From assembly GCA_029570245.1 (NCBI GenBank), contig JAKQSH010000506.1:1-10941 (forward strand): DNA of 10,941 nt, read 5' to 3'. Position 1 is the stretch's first letter, and each line of letters starts with the position of its first letter. This document shows positions 1-7,296 of the stretch, one piece after another. The position numbers and the translations under genes are program-made. The notes beneath the pieces were generated by a model that was not told the origin of the DNA, did no database searches, and saw only the letters and a list, made by a program, of their open reading frames with translations. The stretch is from Deltaproteobacteria bacterium (GTDB lineage: Bacteria; Myxococcota_A; SURF-8).

Positions 1-1166
1 CCGTGGAAACTCAGCGTCTCAGGCTGCCTTACGAATCGCTGCCTTCGGCTGTTGAACGCTTTTTCCTGCACGACCGTCTTTCGCTGGTGGTGGCCGGAAC
101 GCACGGCAAAACCACCACCAGTTCTCTTACGGCCTGGCTGCTGGAAGCGGCAGGACGCGATCCGGGCTTTCTGATAGGCGGCGTGCTGACCAATTTCGGA
201 CGCAGTTTCAAGCTGGGCAGCGGAAAGGATTTCGTGCTGGAGGGCGACGAATACGATTCGGCCTACTTCGACAAGGCTCCCAAATTCCTGCACTACCGTC
301 CGCACGGAGCCATCATCACCTCCATTGAGTTCGACCACGCCGACATATACGATTCCATAGACGAAATTGAAGAACGCTTCGCCGAGTTCGCCGCGCTGAT
401 TCCATCCGACGGTGTGCTGCTGGCCTGCTTCGAAAACGAAAGAGTACGGCGCGTGTCACAGAAGGCCGCCTGCCGCGTTCTTTCTTACGGTCTGTCTTCC
501 GATTACGACTGGCATCCGGCGCGCATCGAAATGAACCCGGACGGTTCGTCGTTCGTCCTTATGAACAGAGGCCGTGAAATCGCGCATCTGAAAACATCCA
601 TGAGCGGAGAACACAACATTCTTAATATTACGGCGGCCTGCGCTCTGCTTGTTGAAAGAGGTCTGGACGCCGCCCGTCTGCCGGAAGCTCTGCTGTCATT
701 CAAAGGAGTGGCGCGCCGTCAGAACGTTTACGGGCCGATAGCCGGAGTGCGCGTCATAGACGACTTTGCGCATCATCCGACGGCCATACGCTATACGCTG
801 GAAGGTCTGCGCCGCGCTTTCCCCCAGGGACGCATGCTGACGGCTTTCGATCCGGCCACAAACACCACCAGCCGCAACTTCTTCCAGAAGGAACTGGCGG
901 AGTGCTTCGCCTGCGCCGACATGGTGGTTTTCGGACCGCCTTCGCGCTCCGACCGCATAGCGCCGGCCGAGCGTCTGGACCTCGAACGACTTACAGAAGA
1001 TTTGCAGCGGGGCGGCATCGCCGCGTATCATGGCAGAGATGCCGATGAAATCGCCGCTGTGCTGCTGCGCGAGGCGAAAGCCGGAGACAGCATAGTTGTG
1101 ATGTCGAACCGCAGTTTCGGCGGCTTGAAAAACAAACTGATCGAACTGCTTGAAAAAAAAAGATGA
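1..1166 (+). CDS. mpl: UDP-N-acetylmuramate:L-Ala-gamma-D-Glu-meso-DAP ligase (Mpl), 5' end outside the window
   Basis: Cytoplasmic Mur-ligase-family enzyme of murein recycling. It joins the recovered tripeptide L-Ala-gamma-D-Glu-meso-diaminopimelate to UDP-MurNAc using ATP. Counting from the GTG at 3, the visible part has the ATP-binding P-loop GTHGKTT at residues 32-38, the Mpl-type segment EGDEYDSAYFD at about 79-89, then FDHADIY, the central-domain GEHN, and a C-terminal domain containing DDFAHHPTA, where Mpl and MurC share the DDYGHHPTE-like motif. The EGDEYDSAYFD and NTTSRNFFQ segments favour Mpl over MurC. The GTG at 3 is an internal Val: VETQRLRLPY matches the family segment just before the P-loop. 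About 65-75 N-terminal residues, including the Rossmann GxGG motif, therefore lie upstream. The gene ends in an A9 run and its TGA overlaps the next start (ATGA), implying co-transcription and translational coupling. The Mpl identity is secure. Confidence 0.95.
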   Translation, partial: VETQRLRLPYESLPSAVERFFLHDRLSLVVAGTHGKTTTSSLTAWLLEAAGRDPGFLIGGVLTNFGRSFKLGSGKDFVLEGDEYDSAYFDKAPKFLHYRPHGAIITSIEFDHADIYDSIDEIEERFAEFAALIPSDGVLLACFENERVRRVSQKAACRVLSYGLSSDYDWHPARIEMNPDGSSFVLMNRGREIAHLKTSMSGEHNILNITAACALLVERGLDAARLPEALLSFKGVARRQNVYGPIAGVRVIDDFAHHPTAIRYTLEGLRRAFPQGRMLTAFDPATNTTSRNFFQKELAECFACADMVVFGPPSRSDRIAPAERLDLERLTEDLQRGGIAAYHGRDADEIAAVLLREAKAGDSIVVMSNRSFGGLKNKLIELLEKKR

Positions 1167-2773
1167 ATCGCATGGGCTTCAGGTTTTCGACAATATGCCT
1201 GCTTCTTGTTCCGCTGTTGTGCGCCTGCGCCATAGACGGCAGCGGAGAATCACAACCGCAGGTGCTGGATGTTTCAGTCGAAGCTTCAGCCGTGCGCGGC
1301 GATGTGGTGCTGCACTTCACGCTTGTCGATTCCGGCGCATACACGTTGCAGGTGTCCGTGGAATACGAAGACGGAGATGGAAACTGGCAGAGCGCCACAC
1401 CGTCCGCCGATGCCGGATCGGGCGGCGGATTCATGGCAGGCATGAGCGGCGTAAAACACGTTTTCGTCTGGGACAGCCTCGCCGATACCGGCAAAAAAAG
1501 CCTTGAAACACGCCTGCGTGTGCGCGCGGCAAACCCATTCAACTCGGCGCGGGCCTACAGTCCGCAGTTTGTGCTGGCAAACGACAACGCCTTTCCGATG
1601 GCGTTCTTCGCCGGTCTGGAAAAACGCGACGACAACACTGTGTTTGTCAGTCTGGCCACCTCCGACAACGAAGACATGCCGGTTTCGGTGCAACTGGAAT
1701 ACAGCATAGACGGCGGTGAAGTCTGGAGAGAAGCCAGCGTCAGCGGACAGACGGACGGTCTTCTGAATTCCGAAAAATACGGGCTGCATGCCCTTTACTG
1801 GGACAGCGCCGCCGACATCGCCTATGCGGATTATCCGGCGGTGCGTCTGCGGGTGCGCGCCTTCGACGAACTGGGGCCGGGTCCGGCGCGCCTTTCCGAC
1901 GTTTTTTCGGTCGAAAACCTGGTTGAAACCGACCTTGAAATTGCGGATTTCAACACGATTCTGCGCGGAACTTCGGGCATTCCATTCGATATTTTCGGCA
2001 ACCCCGAAAGCCGCTACGCAATGCGGATCGAATTTTCGAAGGACAGCGGCGAAACATACCACGCCTGCTCGCAGTTCATCAACACTGCCGACATGACGCG
2101 CAATCTTTCCGGTCTGCCGGACGGCAGCCGCCATGTTTTTTTCTGGGATACGAAAGCCGACTTCGGTGAAAGCAAGCTGCGCGGAGTGGAGCTGCGCCTG
2201 ACTCTTCTTGATTACACCGGAAGAACGCTTGACCCGGAAATCGTGCTGACTTCTCCGACTTTCTCCATCGACAACGCCGCACTCAGCGATCTGCCTCTGA
2301 TATCGGAAATTTATATGGGAGTCGAAGCCGGGAGCGGTTTTGTCGAAATATACGCCACACCCGGTTACGATTTCACCGGCATGACGCTTGACGAAATAGA
2401 TCAGATGGGCTTTCCGACAGAAGCGGCTTTCGCGCTGGACGGACTGATCGCCCCGGAAGACGGAATCATGGTTCTGGCAGGACCGGACGGTCCCGATGCC
2501 GACCTTTTGATGGAAGATTTTTCAAAACTTTTCGAGGATCGCCGCGTGGGGAATCTTCTGCTTCAGAAACCCGAGCTTAATTACATTTACGACGCCGTCG
2601 GGTACGGCGATTTCGGCGACAACGTCTTTCTGGGCGAAGGTTCTCCTGCTCCATATCCGCCGCCGGGAATGTCTCTGCAACGCGATTTCACCAACACCGA
2701 CACCGGAGACAACAGTCTCGACTTCGTGGTGTCCGAACCGACTCCGGGCAGCGGAAACCTGTGGGACGAGTAA
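1163..2773 (+). CDS. Lipoprotein with three Ig-like repeats and a C-terminal lamin-tail-like domain
   Basis: Predicted exported lipoprotein of 536 residues with unknown role. The N-terminus has a short basic region, a hydrophobic stretch and a lipobox L19-C20-A21-C22, so Cys22 should be lipidated. Residue +2 is Ala, which in enterobacterial rules fits outer-membrane delivery. Three diverged repeats of about 90-110 residues follow (about 35-122, 145-233 and 258-350). Each has a strand like VSVEYEDGDG, LEYSIDGGEVW or IEFSKDSGETY, then an H-x-x-x-WD signature (HVFVWDS, HALYWDS, HVFFWDT) and an alternating LRVR-type strand, consistent with Ig/FN3-like sandwiches. The end (about 378-533) resembles a lamin-tail domain: LISEIYMG...FVEIYATPG near the start, MSLQRDFTNTDTGDNSLDF and PTPGSGN at the close. 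No catalytic residues are apparent, so binding or scaffolding is likelier. The start at 1163 is chosen for the ATGA overlap with mpl; no clear Shine-Dalgarno is seen, and Met4 is an alternative start. Confidence 0.85.
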   Translation: MNRMGFRFSTICLLLVPLLCACAIDGSGESQPQVLDVSVEASAVRGDVVLHFTLVDSGAYTLQVSVEYEDGDGNWQSATPSADAGSGGGFMAGMSGVKHVFVWDSLADTGKKSLETRLRVRAANPFNSARAYSPQFVLANDNAFPMAFFAGLEKRDDNTVFVSLATSDNEDMPVSVQLEYSIDGGEVWREASVSGQTDGLLNSEKYGLHALYWDSAADIAYADYPAVRLRVRAFDELGPGPARLSDVFSVENLVETDLEIADFNTILRGTSGIPFDIFGNPESRYAMRIEFSKDSGETYHACSQFINTADMTRNLSGLPDGSRHVFFWDTKADFGESKLRGVELRLTLLDYTGRTLDPEIVLTSPTFSIDNAALSDLPLISEIYMGVEAGSGFVEIYATPGYDFTGMTLDEIDQMGFPTEAAFALDGLIAPEDGIMVLAGPDGPDADLLMEDFSKLFEDRRVGNLLLQKPELNYIYDAVGYGDFGDNVFLGEGSPAPYPPPGMSLQRDFTNTDTGDNSLDFVVSEPTPGSGNLWDE

Positions 2774-2861
2774 GTTGAGCGCCGGTTAATTTTCTTGTAG
2801 GGCGGCTTTTATTCTGCTACTTTTCAGTTCTGATTCACAAGCGGAGTTCGATGTCTGCGCC

Positions 2862-3287
2862 ATGCTGTCTACGGTAGAAAAAGTTCTGTTTCTAAAACAG
2901 GTGGAGCTGTTCCGGCACATGCCGGGAGAAGAGCTGGCCCGCATAGCGCGCATCACCCGCGAGCTTTCATTCGCGGAAGGCGAGAGCATCATCAATTACG
3001 GAGACATGGGCGACTCGCTGTATCTCATCATAGAAGGCCGCGTGCGCGTGCATGTCGGAGAGCAGGAAATAACCTTCCTGTCCGAAAATCAGTGCGTCGG
3101 CGAAATCGCCATTCTCGACGCCTCACCGCGCACGGCTTCGGTAACTGCGCTTACATCCGTCCGCACCCTTTCGATTTCGCGCGAAGAATTCACCGATCTG
3201 CTGCACGAACGCAATGAAATCGCCATAGGAGTAATAAAAGTCCTCACCGCCCGTCTGCGCGGCGAACTGGACAGACTGCACCAATAA
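2862..3287 (+). CDS. Stand-alone cyclic-nucleotide-binding domain protein
   Basis: A 141-residue cytoplasmic protein that is almost entirely one cNMP-binding (CAP/PKA regulatory-type) beta-roll. LFRHMPGEELARIA (16-29) is the usual N-terminal helix, and FAEGESIINYGDMGDSLYLIIEGRVRV (37-63) carries the conserved glycines of the roll. The phosphate-binding cassette is GEIAILDASPRTASVTA (80-96), with Glu81 and Arg90 in the places that hold the ribose hydroxyl and cyclic phosphate, so ligand binding looks intact. The C-terminal helices (105-141) are short, with no helix-turn-helix, so it is not a CRP-type DNA-binding regulator on its own. It probably acts through a partner. An 88-bp gap separates it from the lipoprotein gene and 40 bp from the lyase gene. 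The start is the only good ATG in frame; GGAG at 2843-2846 is rather far upstream. I see no convincing promoter in the gap. Confidence 0.85.
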   Translation: MLSTVEKVLFLKQVELFRHMPGEELARIARITRELSFAEGESIINYGDMGDSLYLIIEGRVRVHVGEQEITFLSENQCVGEIAILDASPRTASVTALTSVRTLSISREEFTDLLHERNEIAIGVIKVLTARLRGELDRLHQ

Positions 3288-3315
3288 AAATGAGCCCGCA
3301 TCGCCGGTCAACATT

Positions 3316-3322
3316 AAGGAGG
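3316..3322 (+). promoter_or_regulatory. Ribosome binding site that fixes a GTG start
   Basis: AAGGAGG lies 5 bases before the GTG at 3328. It is the strongest Shine-Dalgarno in the window and settles the unusual GTG start of the lyase gene, immediately before a clear signal peptide. The ATG at 3290 is in another frame. Confidence 0.85.
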
Positions 3323-3327
3323 ACACC

Positions 3328-6300
3328 GTGAAACGCCTCGTTCTCTTGTCTATGATTTTTGTCTGCCTGATGTCGGCAGAATCCGCCGCCTACTGGTCGA
3401 GCGGGAACGGCGCCGACTGGGAAAGCGTTCCGCGCATAATCTACGGCCCCGGCGACGAGAACGCAATCCGCGAGCGCCTGAACCGCGAGCCGTATAAGAC
3501 CCTGTACGCGCGCCTGCTGGCCGAAGCCGGACAGTCTTACGATCTGGAAAATCACGATACCGGCCCCGAACAGCAGAAGGCCAACATCGCCGGCGCGGCG
3601 GCGTTCATATACGCCATGAACCGCAAGATGGCGGGCGGAGAAGTGACGGCTTTCGACAGCGAAGACGAGCGGCTGGCATACGGCAGACTGTCAGAAACGC
3701 TGCTGGCGCACATGTACACGCTTTCGCGCATGCAGAGCTTCGACGAGGCCGGGCTGGACATTCTGACTTCGCAGGAGCTGCTTACATACGCAACAGCTTA
3801 CGACACGCTGCGCGGAGCGGCTTATGTTTTCGAGGATGAAGCGCTGGTTCGTGAAAACATCGTGGCGCTGGCCTCCGATTTCTACAAGGACTGGACGAAC
3901 GATCTGGGCGGAGCCATGAACGCCTACAACGAAAACCACATGTCCAAGTCGGCTTCGGCCATGGGCGTTGCAGCCATTGTTATGAACGGCTACGAGCCCG
4001 ATCCGGCAGACGATCTTGAGGGCTTCAAAAAACCGGAAGAGTGGATAAAGTTCGCGGTAAAACGCACCGAATTCATCGTGCTGGATGCACTTATTTCGCG
4101 CGAGGGCGCTTACGCCGAAGGTCCGTATTATTACAGCTACACCGCCATCAACCACGAACCTTTCATGCGTGCGCTGAACCGCTATACCGGCGGTGCGGGC
4201 ATCGACATCGACGGCGTTCATTACGACGATCTCTATACCGATCCGCGCAACGCGCTGATTCACGACTGGATGCTGCGCATCCGCATGCCGGACGGCACGG
4301 CTCCGGCCTTCGACGACGGCTCGCCCGGCGGACATTACGCCTGGGGCGTCATGGGCGGACTGCCGCACAGCGGTCTTTACAGCTGGGCCTGGCAGCATCA
4401 GCCGCAGACCTGGTATTCGGGCGGCTCCATCAACCAGGCCGCTTTCACCATTGCAGCTTACGACGACTCCGTGCCGCCCGAATCGCCCGACGAGGCCGGC
4501 TGGTCGCCGACGCAGATTCTCTTCGACGGCGGTCAGGCCGTTTTCCGTCAGTCATGGGAACCGGATTCGACGTATCTTCTGCTGGCGGCAGAGCACGGCA
4601 AAGCCGCCGGATGGTCACGCAGGAAAAACTACGACATCATAGAAGGCACCGGCGGGCACGACCACAACGACCCCGGACACATCACGCTGCACGCTTTCGG
4701 AAAGCCGCTGCTCATAGACGGCGGTTATCTGGGCTGGCCCAACCACGAAAAAGTCTGCAAGGCCGAAAATCACAACATTCTGCTGGTGGACGACAGAGGC
4801 CCGGAACTGCCATATCTCATTCCCCCCACCTTCGATTTCGATGAGAACGGCAATCTCATCATTGTTGAAGGCAGCGAAGGCGGCTGGGTGCCGGGCGACG
4901 ACGGCGAAGCCTACATCATCGACAGTTTCGACGGCCAAACCTTCGACATGGCGCGCGTCCGCACGCGTTACTTCGAGAAAGTCAGCGACACGGAGTGGAC
5001 ACGCACCCTGATTTTCGCACGCGAGCGTTACTTTGTGGTGTTCGATGAAGTTGAAATCCAGGACGGAAGCAGCCACAAACTTACTATGCAGTGGCACGGC
5101 AACGGAGGCGGCACCAGCGGCGGACAGTTCGATCCGGGCGCGACGAACCCGGTGCGCTGGACCTATGGCGACGCCGGAGTTGACGTGTTTTCATATGCAG
5201 TCGGCGGATTTCCCGACTATGCCAGCGACGAGAAAATTCACGACGCGGGCGGCTGGGCAGAAAAAACTCACAGCCGCTGGCTGGTGAGCATCGAAGCTCC
5301 ACAGACCACTTTCGCCTCTGTGCTGTTTCCCTTTGAAAGCGCCGAAGCCGATCGGCACTCGCTGGCTCCGGCCTGCGCTGCGGCCCATCTGGCCTGCGCC
5401 GACGTAATTCCAGACAACAGCGGCGACGGCCCGCACGACAGAGTGTACGCCAGACCCCGCGCTTCGGAATTCAGCGAAATTCCCGGTTGCGAAGGTCTGA
5501 GTTCCGACGGCGAACAGTTCGCCTCGTTCTGCGACCCGGAATCGAAGGACAGCGACAATCCATGGGCGGCTGTCAGTGCGGTTTATATCGGTCACGGCAG
5601 CAGTCTTAAGCGGCTCGAAACAGACATGCTCAGTTCCGACAGACCCTTTACGGCGCTCATCGAACGCGAGCGATGGGGCGACGGAACGCTGCACGGTCAC
5701 TACGGCGTTGACGGCGGCGGCACGGCGCAGCTTGAAATTTCAGGACTTACGCAATACGTCGAGACGCGCGGCCTGTGCTGCACGGCGGAAGGCTTCGGCA
5801 TGATCGACAGCGGCGATTTCGAAATCGCGCCTGCCGAAAACGGGAACATCTGCCACCTTGTACTGAAAGCCCGCGTCAGTCCGCAGGTGGAAGCGCCGAA
5901 CCCGTGGAATCCGATTCCGCATGTAATGCAGAACGAAACGGTTGATATCGACATTTCGCCTTCGTGCAACATTGCAGGCGAGCTTGAAGGCAGCCTGGAA
6001 ATTATTGAGCGTCCGTGGTACAGCAGCGCCGTTCCCGACGGCATGAGCATTACTCCCGATTATCCCGGAGATTACATACTGAAGGTCAGTGCGACCGACG
6101 ATGCGGAAACCGCATCTCTGCTGCTGCGCTTCCATGCCCTGCCTGCCGAAGAAGAAGAGACGGAAGAAGAAAGCGAGTTTGAAGGCGACGGCGACGGGGA
6201 GATTGACGCCGTATACGAAGAAGCAGCTGAAGAGGAAATCGAATACGAAGCGGCGGAAATCGAAGACGGCGATGAGGAGTTTGACGGTGAAGCGGCTGAA

Positions 6301-6459
6301 GAAAAGGAATCGGAGCCGGAAGACGAAGCGGAAACTTATATTGAAGAAGACGAATCCGCTTCAGGCTGCAACTGCCGCCAGAGTTCCTGCAATCCGGCTG
6401 AGCTGCTTATTCTGCTGACGCTGACGCTGGCGTATGCCGTCCGCAGACGCCGCGCATGA
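3328..6459 (+). CDS. Secreted heparinase II/III-like polysaccharide lyase with acidic linker and MYXO-CTERM-like sorting tail
   Basis: Predicted exported protein of 1043 residues. A signal peptide (basic KR, hydrophobic core, cleavage near Ala21) precedes an alpha-helical region (about 40-400) and a beta-rich region (about 400-700) in heparinase II/III order. Expected catalytic sites are visible: N203-H204 in NENHMSKSASAMG, tyrosines in EGPYYYSYTAINHEPF (264-279), and GGHDHNDPGHITLHAFGKPL (442-461) followed by IDGGYLGW and ENHNILLVDD. In lyases of the PL17/PL21 type these positions supply the Asn/His, Tyr and His that abstract the C5 proton from a uronic acid. The substrate cannot be told from sequence. 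Residues 700-940 are beta-rich and not recognised. Residues 941-1009 are an acidic linker (40 of 69 are Asp/Glu). The end is C1014-N-C1016, C1021, a hydrophobic segment and RRRR, a tripartite sorting signal like MYXO-CTERM, suggesting surface attachment. It starts with GTG and has a strong ribosome site. Confidence 0.85.
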   Translation: MKRLVLLSMIFVCLMSAESAAYWSSGNGADWESVPRIIYGPGDENAIRERLNREPYKTLYARLLAEAGQSYDLENHDTGPEQQKANIAGAAAFIYAMNRKMAGGEVTAFDSEDERLAYGRLSETLLAHMYTLSRMQSFDEAGLDILTSQELLTYATAYDTLRGAAYVFEDEALVRENIVALASDFYKDWTNDLGGAMNAYNENHMSKSASAMGVAAIVMNGYEPDPADDLEGFKKPEEWIKFAVKRTEFIVLDALISREGAYAEGPYYYSYTAINHEPFMRALNRYTGGAGIDIDGVHYDDLYTDPRNALIHDWMLRIRMPDGTAPAFDDGSPGGHYAWGVMGGLPHSGLYSWAWQHQPQTWYSGGSINQAAFTIAAYDDSVPPESPDEAGWSPTQILFDGGQAVFRQSWEPDSTYLLLAAEHGKAAGWSRRKNYDIIEGTGGHDHNDPGHITLHAFGKPLLIDGGYLGWPNHEKVCKAENHNILLVDDRGPELPYLIPPTFDFDENGNLIIVEGSEGGWVPGDDGEAYIIDSFDGQTFDMARVRTRYFEKVSDTEWTRTLIFARERYFVVFDEVEIQDGSSHKLTMQWHGNGGGTSGGQFDPGATNPVRWTYGDAGVDVFSYAVGGFPDYASDEKIHDAGGWAEKTHSRWLVSIEAPQTTFASVLFPFESAEADRHSLAPACAAAHLACADVIPDNSGDGPHDRVYARPRASEFSEIPGCEGLSSDGEQFASFCDPESKDSDNPWAAVSAVYIGHGSSLKRLETDMLSSDRPFTALIERERWGDGTLHGHYGVDGGGTAQLEISGLTQYVETRGLCCTAEGFGMIDSGDFEIAPAENGNICHLVLKARVSPQVEAPNPWNPIPHVMQNETVDIDISPSCNIAGELEGSLEIIERPWYSSAVPDGMSITPDYPGDYILKVSATDDAETASLLLRFHALPAEEEETEEESEFEGDGDGEIDAVYEEAAEEEIEYEAAEIEDGDEEFDGEAAEEKESEPEDEAETYIEEDESASGCNCRQSSCNPAELLILLTLTLAYAVRRRRA
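6148..6354 (+). repeat. Low-complexity purine-rich tract coding for an acidic linker
   Basis: GAA/GAG/GAC-rich stretch encoding residues 941-1009 of the lyase, with 40 Asp or Glu in 69. The repeat units are irregular (EEE, EGDGDGE, EAAEE, EIEDGDEE), so this is a degenerate tract, not a clean tandem array. It separates the folded domains from the C-terminal anchor. Confidence 0.8.
6367..6456 (+). other. C-terminal protein-sorting signal (MYXO-CTERM-like) of the lyase
   Basis: This codes for residues 1014-1043: Cys-Asn-Cys and a third Cys at 1021, then the hydrophobic run ELLILLTLTLAYAV, then four arginines and a final Ala. This Cys motif, membrane segment and basic end are the three parts of MYXO-CTERM tails. 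In myxobacteria such tails are cleaved in the membrane and the protein is displayed at the surface. Assignment is by resemblance; a plain C-terminal membrane anchor is the alternative. Confidence 0.7.
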
Positions 6460-6486
6460 ATTCATGCGCGCGCTTCGCGCGCGCAT
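6451..6486. terminator. Palindrome and GC-rich hairpin between convergent genes, putative bidirectional terminator
   Basis: Positions 6451-6470 are a perfect 20-bp palindrome (CGCGCATGAA/TTCATGCGCG) that includes the lyase stop codon. It overlaps a second inverted repeat with a 10-bp stem (6464-6473 with 6477-6486) and loop TTC. The two structures are mutually exclusive. Neither strand has a T-run after the stem, so it is not a classical intrinsic terminator. Its place between the lyase stop (6459) and the Lgt-like stop (6511) is where a shared terminator or mRNA 3'-end stabiliser is expected. Confidence 0.5.
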
Positions 6487-6510
6487 TGCGCCTTAACGTA
6501 CACCCCGGAC

Positions 6511-7296
6511 TCAACGCCTTAAACTGAGTTTTTCATCCATGGGTCTTCTGCTGCGCGTGGCCAGAAGCCAGAAAGCGGCAGCCAGCAGAAATATTACCGA
6601 ATACTGCGCGAAGGTCAGCCCGAAATAGCGCGCATCGGCCCATTTAACGTCGGCGGCGCGCAGAAAATCGAACAGGAACCGCGCCGGCGCGAACATGAAA
6701 AGCGTCACCATGAGGTAATCCGCCTGACGGCGCGCTTTGCGCATCATAAACAACTGAACGCCGAATATGACGATGGTCAGCAGCAGTTCATAAAAACCGA
6801 GGTCGTGACGTGCGCCGTCCGGGAACTTTATCGCCAGCGGAAAATCGCTGTGGACGCCCGGATGATCGTGAGCCGTGGCGCAACCGCTGCGACCGAAAAT
6901 CCAGCCGACAGTAAGTCCGACGACAAGGCGATCGGCAAAAGGCAGAAGCTTCTGTTTTTTTACAAGACGCACATAAACAAGTCCGCCCGCCAGAGCGCCC
7001 AGGAATCCGCCCAGAGATGAAAGACCACCCCAGAATTTGAGAAGCACCAGCGGATCGTCTTCCATGAGTTCCGGATGGTAAACCAGCACATGCGCCAGGT
7101 GAGCGCCGATGAAGCCGGACAGCACCAGAATTTCGGGCAGGTGAAGGGCGGTGCGGCGGTCGATGACGGAAGAATTGCGACACAGCCGGTCGTACACCAG
7201 CACGCCGGCGACGATTCCGGCGGTGACAAGCAGAAAGAACGGCTGGATGTCCATGCCGAAAAGTTCAAACGAAGGCAGCGTGAAATAAGGAATCAT
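6511..7296 (-). CDS. Divergent Lgt-family (prolipoprotein diacylglyceryl transferase-like) membrane protein
   Basis: Integral membrane protein of 261 residues with the Lgt fold pattern: MIPYFTLPSFELFG at the N-terminus, several membrane helices, FWGGLSSLGGFLGAL (88-102), GRSGCATAHDHPG (135-147), the YELLL helix (169-173), and ARFLFDFLRAAD (205-216), where Lgt has FRxxVEFFRxPD. True Lgt moves diacylglycerol from phosphatidylglycerol to the lipobox Cys. Here the His of E. coli MSFHGG (His103) is Leu95, and the Asn of GRLGNF (Asn146) is Cys139, while the Arg of GR and the later Arg are kept. It is therefore probably a paralogue with another or altered activity. The start at 7296 is chosen because family members begin MIPY and its ATG overlaps the uppP stop (TAATG). 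GGAG lies 12 bases upstream. An in-frame ATG at 7314 would add six residues and has no ribosome site. It is most likely co-transcribed with uppP. Confidence 0.75.
   Translation of the reverse strand: MIPYFTLPSFELFGMDIQPFFLLVTAGIVAGVLVYDRLCRNSSVIDRRTALHLPEILVLSGFIGAHLAHVLVYHPELMEDDPLVLLKFWGGLSSLGGFLGALAGGLVYVRLVKKQKLLPFADRLVVGLTVGWIFGRSGCATAHDHPGVHSDFPLAIKFPDGARHDLGFYELLLTIVIFGVQLFMMRKARRQADYLMVTLFMFAPARFLFDFLRAADVKWADARYFGLTFAQYSVIFLLAAAFWLLATRSRRPMDEKLSLRR

Noticed and set aside
3..5. GTG as a start codon for mpl
   Set aside because: The Val aligns with an internal family position (VETQRLRLPY just before the P-loop), and the N-terminal Rossmann domain would be missing. The gene is simply cut by the window edge.
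1286..2134. Long open frame on the minus strand (282 codons) opposite the lipoprotein gene
   Set aside because: It lies wholly antisense to a gene with signal peptide and repeats, its protein has no recognisable motif, and it is explained by the third-base composition of the real gene.
2774..2861. Promoter or terminator between the lipoprotein and cNMP genes
   Set aside because: TTGTAG-17-TACTTT matches only three bases in each box, and GCCG/CGGC near 2781-2806 is a four-base stem with a long loop. Neither is convincing.
3691..4398. Minus-strand frame of 235 codons opposite the lyase
   Set aside because: It is fully inside the lyase gene, with no ribosome site and no domain. It is a shadow frame.
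4041..4844. Plus-strand frame of 267 codons inside the lyase gene
   Set aside because: The translation is Arg/His-rich and low in hydrophobic order, typical of an out-of-frame reading of GC-rich coding DNA. It overlaps the catalytic region of the lyase.
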